Virus record (IMG/VR): IMGVR_UViG_3300025087_000205
Span: 1 to 37,383 of that record
DNA from: a virus
Reading direction: 5' to 3' (one strand)
Length of the DNA stretch: 37,383 nucleotides
Shown: in pieces, positions 1-6,651 of the stretch
Position numbering within the stretch: position 1 is the first letter of the stretch
Layout: every line of letters begins with the position of its first letter
Made by a program: the position numbers and the translations under genes
The notes under the pieces: model-generated
What the model saw: only the letters and a program-made list of their open reading frames with translations
Told to the model about the DNA's origin: nothing
The model's database searches: none

Positions 1-1
1 T

Positions 2-406
2 TCAATGGCGCGTGCCGATACTCTCGCGGAGCAGTTTACCGTCGAACGCAAGGCGCGTGCCATTGAAGGCTTGAAAGTGCGTGCGGAGAAGTTCGCCATC
101 GCGCTTCCCGTCAAGCCTGATGAGTACGCCGACAAGTTCTATGCGCTTGGTGAGCAGAATGCTGAACTCGCCAAGTGGTTCATGGACAAGTTCGATGCAC
201 TCAACACTGTTCTCGCGCAGTCAGCGGTTTTCACGCAACTCTCGCGTGACAATGCGGCTAACACCGACGAAACCATTGAAACTCTCGCCACTAAGATCGT
301 GACCGAGAAGTTCTCTGGCAACATGCAGAAATATGGCGAGGCTCTTGTCGAGGCCGGTAAGCAACGACCCGACTTGGCCGAAGCCTATGCCAACCTGAGC
401 CAGTAA
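2..406 (+). CDS. Capsid scaffold/protease, C-terminal part
   Basis: The reading frame is open to the left edge of the window, so this is probably the C-terminal part of a longer gene; the ATG at 5 has no visible upstream site and may be internal. The visible 133 residues are rich in Glu, Lys and Ala and look largely helical, as in the scaffold part of phage capsid maturation proteases (Mu protease I type). It lies just before a decoration protein and the major capsid protein, the usual place for protease/scaffold. Catalytic residues would lie outside the window. The role in capsid assembly is inferred from position and composition. Confidence 0.6.
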   Translation, partial: SMARADTLAEQFTVERKARAIEGLKVRAEKFAIALPVKPDEYADKFYALGEQNAELAKWFMDKFDALNTVLAQSAVFTQLSRDNAANTDETIETLATKIVTEKFSGNMQKYGEALVEAGKQRPDLAEAYANLSQ

Positions 407-419
407 GGAGTGATGAAAA

Positions 420-887
420 ATGGCTAACTATCGTGATCTCGGAATTGCAGATGCGCCATTTGTCGCGGGAGAGGACTTCTCTTCTTGCGGTCTGTGGCAA
501 GCGGTTGCGCCTGGTTCGGCTGCGGGTGAAGTGATCCTTGCCGTTGGGCCATCGGGCAACCCCTGGCCGATTGGTGTGTTGCAGAACAATCCCTGCTCCA
601 GCCAAGAAGCCGAAGTGCGTGTCCTCGGCTTTACCAAGATGAAGTGTCGTGCCAACGCTTGTGGTCTAGCATTTGGTCGCTGGCTGATCTGTGCCTCGGA
701 CGGTGTGGGTGAGCCTCTCCTGACTGAAGCAACGGCAGCTGTGTCTGGTTACTCACACGGCGGCTCGCCAGTCTTCGCTCGCTACATGGACAGCGGAACG
801 GTTGCGGCAGGGGGCGGCTCGGTTATCGCACAAGTTCAAATCTTCCCGAAGATTGAAGGCGCGTGCGGTCAGATGAGTGCGTCATAA
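420..887 (+). CDS. Capsid decoration protein (DUF2190-like)
   Basis: 155 residues, started by ATG after an AAGGAG site that overlaps the end of the upstream gene. The small all-beta-looking protein has a Gly/Ala-rich N-terminal half and a central segment VLGFTKMKCRANACGL followed by WLICASDG, which resembles small head-decoration proteins of the DUF2190 type. These sit on the outer capsid surface and stabilise the shell. It is placed between scaffold/protease and major capsid protein, the classical order. It could instead be a head fibre base; the decoration call rests on position and overall resemblance. Confidence 0.7.
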   Translation: MANYRDLGIADAPFVAGEDFSSCGLWQAVAPGSAAGEVILAVGPSGNPWPIGVLQNNPCSSQEAEVRVLGFTKMKCRANACGLAFGRWLICASDGVGEPLLTEATAAVSGYSHGGSPVFARYMDSGTVAAGGGSVIAQVQIFPKIEGACGQMSAS

Positions 888-903
888 GAAAGGACAATAA
901 ATA

Positions 904-1827
904 ATGCCTACTCCGACTCGTTCACAAGTCCATATCGATGGGCCGCTGACGAACATCAGCATTGCCTACCGCAATGGTAACTACATCGCGGAGCAAATCT
1001 TCCCGGCTGTTAAGGTGCAGAAGAACTCCGACAAGTATTTCATCTACACTAAGTCTGACTGGTTCAGGGATGAAGCGGCAGTCCGTGCGCCGGGTACTCG
1101 CGCCCAACTGGTGGACTACACCATTTCCACTTCGACCTACTCGTGCTTTGAGTATGCCGATGCGAAGGTTGTGCCTGACGAAGTGGTGGACAACGCTGAT
1201 ACGCCTCTGCGACCGTTGCAAGAAGCAACTGAGTTCGTCACTGATAAACTTCTGCTTCGGCAGGAAATTGACGTGGCGGCCAAAGCCTTTGGCACATCCT
1301 GGTCGTCCAGTGCAACACCAGGAACGCTCTGGTCAAACGATACCAGCGATCCAGTTGGCGATGTCAATCTCGCGGTGGATACCATTGCTAAGGCCATCGG
1401 TCGTGTTCCCTCGGTGGGTGTGATCGGACGTGGTCTCTGGCGACACGTCACTAAGCACCCTGACTTGATGGATCGCATCAAGGGTGCAGCCACCCCTGGC
1501 TCGCCGGCTATTCTTACCTACTCGGCTATCGCGGCCATCTTTGAACTTGAGAAGATCGTCGTGGGTAACGCAATCAAGGATACTGGTGCAGAAGGCGGAA
1601 CATCGTCTCTCGGTTACGTCTGGGGCAACCACATGCTGGTGGCTTTTGTTACTAGCACACCATCTCTCCTGACGCCAAGTGCGGGATACATCTTCAACTG
1701 GAAGTCACGAATGGCTAACCGCTATCGCCTTGAGCCGGAGCACTCTGACTTGGTTGAGTGCTTGCAGTCGTGGGCAACGGTGCTCACGGCGGTTGATGCG
1801 GGGTACAAAATCGTCAGTGCCGCCTGA
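904..1827 (+). CDS. Major capsid protein
   Basis: 307 residues. An AAAGGA site precedes the ATG. The pattern of an N-terminal segment IAEQIFPAVKVQKNSDKYF, then W-F-R-D-E and R-A-P-G-T, then a V-P-D-E-V stretch, is typical of a family of phage major capsid proteins seen in Mu-like and many metagenomic phages. It forms the icosahedral shell. It follows the decoration protein by 16 bases and is followed by a 150-base structured intergenic region, which may tune expression of downstream genes relative to capsid protein. Confidence 0.92.
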   Translation: MPTPTRSQVHIDGPLTNISIAYRNGNYIAEQIFPAVKVQKNSDKYFIYTKSDWFRDEAAVRAPGTRAQLVDYTISTSTYSCFEYADAKVVPDEVVDNADTPLRPLQEATEFVTDKLLLRQEIDVAAKAFGTSWSSSATPGTLWSNDTSDPVGDVNLAVDTIAKAIGRVPSVGVIGRGLWRHVTKHPDLMDRIKGAATPGSPAILTYSAIAAIFELEKIVVGNAIKDTGAEGGTSSLGYVWGNHMLVAFVTSTPSLLTPSAGYIFNWKSRMANRYRLEPEHSDLVECLQSWATVLTAVDAGYKIVSAA

Positions 1828-1836
1828 TCAAACGTA

Positions 1837-1895
1837 ATGATATTTTGTGTGCATAGGGTATCTCTCTATGATACTTTCGGCACACAAAGTATCAT
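1837..1895 (+). promoter_or_regulatory. Two competing hairpins after the capsid gene
   Basis: Bases 1837-1852 can pair with 1880-1895 (16 bp, one G-U). The 3' arm also forms a different perfect hairpin, 1868-1877 with 1886-1895 (10 bp, 8-base loop). The two structures exclude each other. No strong U-tract follows, so this is not a classical terminator; it may be an RNA processing or partial termination site between capsid and downstream genes. Confidence 0.5.
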
Positions 1896-1914
1896 AAGCA
1901 CAAGTGCAAGTGTG

Positions 1915-1959
1915 CAGTTGGACAGTCCTCCCTCAACGGAGTGCGGCATGTGCCAACTG
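1915..1959 (+). promoter_or_regulatory. Stem-loop ahead of the next virion gene
   Basis: CAGTTGG at 1915-1921 pairs with CCAACTG at 1953-1959; inside it CTCC at 1928-1931 can pair with GGAG at 1938-1941. The AAAGGAAAAG ribosome site for the next gene lies just 3' of the stem. Seen as base pairing only; function is unknown. Confidence 0.35.
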
Positions 1960-1980
1960 TGTAGAAAGGAAAAGTGAGAC

Positions 1981-2799
1981 ATGCCTGCTGAAAGACAACG
2001 ACTTCTGTGGCGGTTCATAGGCGGACTTCGCTCTGGAAACGCTACGAACTACACTCAACTTGCCAGTGACGGAACGCTGACCCAAGTTGACGCCTCAGCC
2101 CTCCTAGGCGCAAGCGATAACGGCACGACCTTCAACGCCAGCGGCTATCAGCGCATGGCGAAGAAGGCGCGTGTGCTTCGTGACATCTGGATACCGGCGG
2201 CGAACTTTGATGTGCCGCTTGGCCCGGCCTCAGGTGCGGGTGTGGGCGCGAGTGGCGCATGTGGGGCGGGATCGCTCTTCGCCTCGTGTGTGCTGTTTAA
2301 CATCACCGGCTCAGTCTTTGGTGGAACGGTTGGCTCACCTGCTATTACCGCACTCAACATGGGTGTTGGCGGATCGCCGGCCTCGCCTCTCAGTGCAATG
2401 GCTACGATCACCAAGCCGACCGATGCTGACACATCGGGTAGTATCATCGCCTACGTGGACTGGACGACCGGGCAAACTCCCGCCACGACTGGCTCGAAGG
2501 TCAGCATGATCGTTGGCTTGGGCTTCCTTGGCACGGGTAGTTCCATTCGCACGGCGGCCTCGGCGGGTGTACCTATTGGTACAGCCTCGTACAGTGGAAC
2601 GTCATGCGGTCTGTTCCAAACAACTTGTGTGGGCAAACTGCCGTCGTTCACCGCCAATGACCAACTTGGCTTTGTAGTTTTGCAACTTGGCGCATCGGCC
2701 GGCGGAGATAGCGGTAAACTCTCGACCGCCTGTGTGTTCGTGCTCGGTATGCGCCTGCGCTATGTAGCCTGTGCGCTTGGTGCGCAGTCTACTGAGTAA
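1981..2799 (+). CDS. Hypothetical virion protein
   Basis: 272 residues, not recognised. The ATG follows AAAGGAAAAG by a few bases. Composition is dominated by Gly, Ala, Ser and Thr with alternating hydrophobic residues, as in beta-sandwich virion surface proteins; there is no signal peptide or membrane segment. The end of the protein (FVLGMRLRYVA) looks like a buried strand. Its place directly after the major capsid protein suggests a minor capsid or decoration component, possibly made in high amount. No enzymatic motif is visible. Confidence 0.6.
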   Translation: MPAERQRLLWRFIGGLRSGNATNYTQLASDGTLTQVDASALLGASDNGTTFNASGYQRMAKKARVLRDIWIPAANFDVPLGPASGAGVGASGACGAGSLFASCVLFNITGSVFGGTVGSPAITALNMGVGGSPASPLSAMATITKPTDADTSGSIIAYVDWTTGQTPATTGSKVSMIVGLGFLGTGSSIRTAASAGVPIGTASYSGTSCGLFQTTCVGKLPSFTANDQLGFVVLQLGASAGGDSGKLSTACVFVLGMRLRYVACALGAQSTE

Positions 2800-2812
2800 C
2801 CACTTGAACAAT

Positions 2813-2846
2813 TGAGGGTGATTAACCTACAGGTTAGTCACCCTCA
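2813..2846 (+). terminator. Strong hairpin after 1981-2799 gene
   Basis: Arms 2813-2827 and 2832-2846 pair over 15 bp with one G-U and a 4-base loop (TACA). The hairpin starts 13 bases after the stop codon. It is strong enough to pause polymerase but lacks a U-tract, so it may act as a transcript 3'-end stabiliser rather than an efficient terminator. Confidence 0.5.
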
Positions 2847-2853
2847 CCTACAT

Positions 2854-2893
2854 ACGGGCATAACCGCGAGAGTCCCTCTCTCGTTCTCCCCGT
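2854..2893 (+). promoter_or_regulatory. Nested stem-loop in leader of 2913 gene
   Basis: ACGGG at 2854-2858 pairs with CCCGT at 2889-2893 and encloses CGAGAG (2867-2872) paired to CTCTCG (2878-2883). It ends about 20 bases before the start codon at 2913 and just before the GATTGGAG ribosome site. Possible translational control or mRNA stabilising element. Confidence 0.35.
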
Positions 2894-2912
2894 AGAGATT
2901 GGAGTAATAGTT

Positions 2913-3275
2913 ATGCGTACCTACGCTCAAGCCCCCAAAACCGTTTGGGACATTGATTACGCGACTGCGGCAGCGGCTAGTCTTCCTGCCGCTAGTTCTG
3001 TTCATAGCGGTTCTTTTGCCTCCATTGGATACTCTCGCCTGACCGGAGTTGTCTATTCGGATGCCTCCATGTCTGGTGTGTGTGGTATCAGAGTGCGGCA
3101 ATCCTCAACCTCTACCCCCAATTGGGATTACGAGTCCAACTTTGCGCTATCAGCGTGTAGCGGTTCTGCATTCAGCGTAGAGGTTATCGGTCGCTATGTG
3201 GACATCCAACTGTTCTCAGGTGCGACATGCGCGGCCTCTATCCTTCGTTCTTTCTGGGCATTGCGTCCTATCTAA
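2913..3275 (+). CDS. Hypothetical virion protein
   Basis: 120 residues, no recognised family. ATG is preceded by GGAG about 10 bases upstream. The protein is Ser/Ala-rich with several short hydrophobic strands and ends in RSFWALRPI; it has no membrane segment or enzymatic motif. It sits in the block between the capsid protein and a fibre-like protein and is preceded by two stem-loops, so it is likely a small virion or fibre-associated protein. Function cannot be assigned. Confidence 0.55.
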   Translation: MRTYAQAPKTVWDIDYATAAAASLPAASSVHSGSFASIGYSRLTGVVYSDASMSGVCGIRVRQSSTSTPNWDYESNFALSACSGSAFSVEVIGRYVDIQLFSGATCAASILRSFWALRPI

Positions 3276-3281
3276 GATAAT

Positions 3282-3485
3282 ATGATCAAAATTGCTAATA
3301 CACCAAATAAAGATGGCAATATCTTGCAGGCGTGGTTGCCCGATCATCCTCGCCTGAACGCAGATGGTATACCAGGGCGCGGGCCGTACTTTGGCAATTT
3401 GAACCTGGACACACTGGAGTTAGTATTGCTGGATGACGAGCTTGAGATAGAGAAAACAGTCAATACACAATTGACTACGGAGTAG
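3282..3485 (+). CDS. Hypothetical small protein
   Basis: 67 residues, starting 7 bases after the previous stop. It contains Pro/Gly/Asn-rich turns (PNKDGNILQAWLPDHP) and an acidic C-terminus (DDELEIEKTVN). The ribosome site is weak, so translational coupling is likely. It fits between two virion genes and may be a fibre or capsid accessory protein. Not recognised. Confidence 0.5.
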   Translation: MIKIANTPNKDGNILQAWLPDHPRLNADGIPGRGPYFGNLNLDTLELVLLDDELEIEKTVNTQLTTE

Positions 3486-3492
3486 ATCAATC

Positions 3493-4797
3493 ATGGGCAC
3501 AAAACTTACAGCACTCACCGAAGTTGCCGATCCCGCCTCTACAGACATCTTATACATCGTAACCGATCCTGGGGGTACACCAGTTTCCAAGAAGGTTACG
3601 GTAGCCAACTTGCTCGCGGGAGAGACCGTTACCGGCAGTTTGACGCTGACTGGTGATTTAGGTGTCAATGGTGGTGATATTACTTCGACCGCGACGACCT
3701 TCAACTTGCTCAACGCGACCGTTACCACCCTGAACATCGGCGGAGCGGCAACCGCTATCGCTCTCGGCGCGGCTTCGACCGTTCTCACGCTCGGATCGAA
3801 CGCGAGGATCAACGGCGGCGCGGCGGCCAACGACGACTTGACGTTGCAGGGGACGAGCCACGCCACGCGCACGACGAGTTACATCATCCTGCAACCCAAC
3901 GGCGGCAACGTCGGCATCGGGACGACGTTGCCGGGAAGCGTCGCTCCTGGTACAGCTTCACCTGCTTACAACGCTGGTAAAGTATTGGAAATAGGCGGTT
4001 CTGACTCTACTGACCCTGGTTTGTTCTTGAGAGATGCGGGTACAGGAGCGACGGGTCTTGACATGTGGCTTGATACCACTGGGGCGCACGGATATTTTGA
4101 CAGCCGTCTTGATAGTGCAACCATTAGAAGTTTCAATTTCAGAACACGAACAGTGGGAACTCCCATAAATGCGTTGACTATTTTAGGTAGCGGCAACGTC
4201 GGCATCGGGACAACGTTGCCGGGTGGTGGTACGACTGTTGGCACGGCTGTATTGTCACTCGCCAATGGCACCACGCCGGTTGGCGGAGTTGCCAATCAAG
4301 TGTCGCTCTACAGCGCGGATGTGGCGGCCAGCGCGGAATTGTTCGCGCTTGACGAGGCCGGCAACACGCCGCAATTGACACCGCACCCGACCGACTTTCT
4401 GAATACGTTGCCTCTTGAGGGCCGTGAATATCCCTGGGCTTATCGTTCGACGAACTGCTATCTGGGCCAGCAGATTGACGTGGATATGATGGGCGCAATC
4501 CGTGAGATAGAGAAGTTGAGCGGCAAGCAATTCATTTACCTCCTCGACCTACCGCCCGAGACGAGATCGGATTGGGATACGGAGCAAGAGGCTCGGCGAA
4601 TAGAGCGTGAGACGGCGATTGCGACGGCCGGGGCTCTCGTGGTTAGCCTGGATGAGCGGATTTCCGCTGAAATGGATCCCGCGAGGAAGACGGAACTGGT
4701 TCGGGAGCGCAATGAGGTGAAGATTCCGTCAATGTATCAGAAGAAAGCACTGCCACAGTGGTTGAAAGATCGCGGTGCGAAGAGCCTGATACAGTAA
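3493..4797 (+). CDS. Tail fibre-like protein with GNVGIGTT motifs
   Basis: 434 residues. The N-terminus (KLTALTEVADPASTDILYIV) is the usual phage fibre/appendage head. The middle holds beta-structured, Thr/Gly/Ala-rich sequence with two GNVGIGTTLPG motifs near residues 137 and 235, typical of trimeric tail-fibre shafts. The C-terminal part has LFALDEAGNTPQLTPH followed by a conserved YxGQQIDVDMMGAIREIEKLSG-like helix and a charged tail. Stretches around 3660-3930 are more GC-rich than the surroundings, suggesting module exchange. It may form a capsid- or tail-attached fibre that contacts the host; the receptor cannot be inferred. Confidence 0.7.
   Translation: MGTKLTALTEVADPASTDILYIVTDPGGTPVSKKVTVANLLAGETVTGSLTLTGDLGVNGGDITSTATTFNLLNATVTTLNIGGAATAIALGAASTVLTLGSNARINGGAAANDDLTLQGTSHATRTTSYIILQPNGGNVGIGTTLPGSVAPGTASPAYNAGKVLEIGGSDSTDPGLFLRDAGTGATGLDMWLDTTGAHGYFDSRLDSATIRSFNFRTRTVGTPINALTILGSGNVGIGTTLPGGGTTVGTAVLSLANGTTPVGGVANQVSLYSADVAASAELFALDEAGNTPQLTPHPTDFLNTLPLEGREYPWAYRSTNCYLGQQIDVDMMGAIREIEKLSGKQFIYLLDLPPETRSDWDTEQEARRIERETAIATAGALVVSLDERISAEMDPARKTELVRERNEVKIPSMYQKKALPQWLKDRGAKSLIQ
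3902..3935 (+). repeat. 34-bp repeat with internal dyad, copy 1
   Basis: This segment is repeated at 4190-4223 with a single mismatch. Each copy holds an inverted repeat (GGCAACGT at 3904-3911 and ACGTTGCC at 3925-3932). It encodes the GNVGIGTTLPG motif of the fibre protein. Confidence 0.7.
4190..4223 (+). repeat. 34-bp repeat with internal dyad, copy 2
   Basis: Second copy of the repeat at 3902-3935, one mismatch (A at 4212 for G at 3924). The dyad GGCAACGT 4192-4199 / ACGTTGCC 4213-4220 is kept. Identity at DNA level beyond the protein motif suggests recent duplication or a recombination site within the fibre gene. Confidence 0.7.
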
Positions 4798-5174
4798 TGA
4801 TCAAAATTAGGCTGTCTCAACTGGTCGATGCCTCTGCTGCTCTTTCACGCTTGGGGGCTCGGGAGCCAAAAGCCATAGTCGCCTTGCACATCAAGAAGGT
4901 GCTGCGCCTGTCGCAGATCGAACTCGCTGATTACGACGCGGTTCGCAAGCCGCTGCTGGCGAAGTACGGAATTCTCTCGGTGGACGGGACACATTATGAT
5001 TTCGAGACGCCGGAGAAGGCCGCGGCGCTCAACGCGGAAATGAGGCCGGTTCTCGATGCGGAAATTGAACTGGACGTGAAGCCACTCCTATTTGCGGAGA
5101 TTGAAGGCATGTCGATTAGCGGTAGCGACCTGCTGTTGCTTGATTGGTTGGTGGAGGAGCCGATAGACGGGTGA
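4797..5174 (+). CDS. DUF1617-like phage protein
   Basis: 125 residues from the ATG at 4797, which overlaps the TAA of the fibre gene by one base (TAATG), so translation is probably coupled. A longer version starting at 4758 would lie inside the fibre gene and is less likely. The order IKIRLSQLVDASAALSRL, a Lys/Leu helix, LLAKYGI, PEKAAALNAE and a closing hydrophobic segment resembles DUF1617-type small siphovirus proteins of unknown function, which often lie near fibre or tail genes. The family match is from memory of the pattern and is not certain. Confidence 0.65.
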   Translation: MIKIRLSQLVDASAALSRLGAREPKAIVALHIKKVLRLSQIELADYDAVRKPLLAKYGILSVDGTHYDFETPEKAAALNAEMRPVLDAEIELDVKPLLFAEIEGMSISGSDLLLLDWLVEEPIDG

Positions 5175-5190
5175 GGGAGATGATTCAATA

Positions 5191-5391
5191 ATGACAACTG
5201 TTCTCATCTGTCTTGCTGCGCGGCCGGTGTCGCAATCTGTCGCTGCCCGGACTGTGCTGCATCTCCGTGTGGCGGCTTATACCAACCGCCAGCCACATTC
5301 CGGGCAGGGATGGGAGATTGGTAGTAGAGTCGATCTGGTAAAGTGTGATGGGAGTTTGACGCCCATCGGTCAAATATACTCAGAATGGTAG
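5191..5391 (+). CDS. Hypothetical small protein (uncertain)
   Basis: 66 residues, not recognised. Only a distant GGGAG precedes the ATG. The protein has no membrane segment or motif. It would fill the gap between the DUF1617-like gene and the connector gene. Another frame over the same bases is Cys-rich but has no start codon. Coding status is uncertain. Confidence 0.35.
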   Translation: MTTVLICLAARPVSQSVAARTVLHLRVAAYTNRQPHSGQGWEIGSRVDLVKCDGSLTPIGQIYSEW

Positions 5392-5434
5392 TACCCATTG
5401 CTGGCGGAACGGGCTGTGGTGGCTAACTCGTTTG

Positions 5435-5443
5435 TGATATAAT
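5435..5443 (+). promoter_or_regulatory. Extended -10 promoter (TGATATAAT)
   Basis: TGATATAAT with no good -35 lies 16 bases before the ATG of the connector gene. Initiation about 7 bases downstream would leave a leader of only about 10 bases and remove most of the GGAG at 5445-5448. It is one of four TGnTATAAT boxes in the window. Confidence 0.5.
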
Positions 5444-5458
5444 TGGAGACACTCCACG

Positions 5459-5974
5459 ATGTCATATTCTTCCGCGTCTGACGTTGCCATTTTAACGCCT
5501 CACCTCCTCGGTACAGCGTCCGACTTCACTACCTCGACCTCCCCTACTCTTGCGGCTGTCAACTCGTGGCTGTCCTCAGGTTGTGCTGTTATCAATGGTA
5601 AACTCGCGGCACACGGCTACGGTGCGATACCCGCTGGTAATGCCGTCTATGGTATTGCGCAACAGGCTGAGGCAACCTATGGCGCGTGGTTTGCCGAACG
5701 CTCGCGCCTCTCTGCGCGTGTGGCGCGCGATGAAAACACCCGTGATACCGCGTTTCGCAAGGACTTCTTCGACTTGCTCAACCAACTTGTAAGTATAGAC
5801 CTGACAACGGTTGGCGTGTCGAGAACGAGTGCGCCACCAGCCACATACGCAGGAGGTGTGTCAATTGCGGATAAGGAAGCGAATGAGGGTGACTCGGACA
5901 TTGTACAAGGAAGATTCAGGCGAGGAATTTTTAGGAATACCGAGGCGTTGACGCCGAGTACAAGCGGGAGTTAG
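5459..5974 (+). CDS. Head-tail connector / adaptor protein
   Basis: 171 residues. The order of an N-terminal YSSASDVAILTPHLLG, a T-S-P-T-L-A-A-V-N-S-W-L helix, then a long helical centre ending in FRKDFFDLLNQL, matches gp6-like head-tail adaptor proteins that form the ring under the portal. A flexible Gly/Ser tail follows. It lies after the head genes and, apart from inserted HNH and glycosyltransferase genes, before a gp10-like and a tail terminator candidate, the usual neck gene order. Confidence 0.75.
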   Translation: MSYSSASDVAILTPHLLGTASDFTTSTSPTLAAVNSWLSSGCAVINGKLAAHGYGAIPAGNAVYGIAQQAEATYGAWFAERSRLSARVARDENTRDTAFRKDFFDLLNQLVSIDLTTVGVSRTSAPPATYAGGVSIADKEANEGDSDIVQGRFRRGIFRNTEALTPSTSGS

Positions 5975-5980
5975 GCTATA

Positions 5981-6505
5981 CTATTCTATCCATTGGTATC
6001 CTAGTAGGATGTTGCTTGCTTGAGATTTCTTGATACCGAATTTGTCTGCTAATTCTTGCTTGGTATATTTTCCAGTGGAAAACAGTTGTCGCATCTCTCT
6101 TACTTTTTCCCAAGTCATAATAGAACGACCATTGTTTTCACCAGTATTGTCCCTATCGAATATACCAAATACTTTCCCTAGTTCGTGACGTGCGTGAAGC
6201 GTGTTTCTTGAACGGGTAACACACTCAAGGTTAGATAAACGGTTATCAGACTTGATACCGTTCTTGTGATTTATCTCATAGTCATTTGGAATTTCTTGAC
6301 CAGAAGCCAGCCAGATAAATCTGTGTGCTAGAATAGAATGATTTCTGGCGGAAAGATTGCAGTATCCGTTACCTTGTTTAGAACGCATTTCTCTATGTTT
6401 ACCAGAGAGATATGAGAAGATTTTTCCAGTATCAAAGTCTATCTCAAACAAGCTATTATGATAGAGAGCGAGGAAGACTTGTTCACTTTCCCATCTGCGT
6501 TTCAT
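5981..6505 (-). CDS. HNH homing endonuclease
   Basis: 174 residues, the only leftward gene. The N-terminal half has a NUMOD4-like region, followed by an HNH core: ILAHRF near residues 58-63, EINHKNGIKSDNRLSNLE near 77-94. The C-terminal region (133-170) looks like a helix-turn-helix (LADKFGIKKSQASNIL) for DNA recognition. An upstream in-frame ATG at 6544 would lie inside the promoter, so the ATG at 6505, preceded by AGAAGGG, is chosen. The gene is AT-rich relative to its neighbours and is inserted between the connector gene and a frame-broken glycosyltransferase, as expected for a free-standing mobile endonuclease. Confidence 0.9.
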   Translation of the reverse strand: MKRRWESEQVFLALYHNSLFEIDFDTGKIFSYLSGKHREMRSKQGNGYCNLSARNHSILAHRFIWLASGQEIPNDYEINHKNGIKSDNRLSNLECVTRSRNTLHARHELGKVFGIFDRDNTGENNGRSIMTWEKVREMRQLFSTGKYTKQELADKFGIKKSQASNILLGYQWIE

Positions 6506-6526
6506 GGAGGAGTCCCTTCTCCACTC

Positions 6527-6555
6527 ATTATAAGACAGTTTCATTGGACTGTCAA
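6527..6555 (-). promoter_or_regulatory. Consensus sigma70 promoter of HNH gene
   Basis: On the minus strand TTGACA (6555-6550) and TATAAT (6532-6527) are separated by exactly 17 bases, a perfect consensus. The start would fall near 6520, giving a leader of about 15 bases that carries AGAAGGG before the ATG at 6505. Confidence 0.85.
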
Positions 6556-6576
6556 TATGAAGGGGGGTGATTTCTA

Positions 6577-6651
6577 ATGGCAGTTCCTACTCGTGGCACA
6601 CACATCACATATTTATATGCTGATAGCGACGCAGAATGGAACTGCTCTTGA
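6577..6651 (+). pseudogene. N-terminal glycosyltransferase fragment in another frame
   Basis: A short open frame with a strong AAGGGGGGTGAT site starts at ATG 6577 and ends at TGA 6649-6651 after 24 residues. Its end, ITYLYADSDAEWNCS, matches the usual first strand of GT4 glycosyltransferases of this kind, which normally continue directly into EWR..IPSDSLN. That continuation is present in the next gene in a different frame, so one gene appears split by a frame change near 6646-6650. Confidence 0.65.

Noticed and set aside
4758-4796. Longer start for the DUF1617-like gene
   Set aside because: It would lie fully inside the fibre gene; the TAATG at 4797 is the better start.
5184-5324. Cys-rich frame (CRCPDCAASPCGG) overlapping the 5191 ORF
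   Set aside because: No start codon in this frame and no slippery site to enter it; treated as chance composition.
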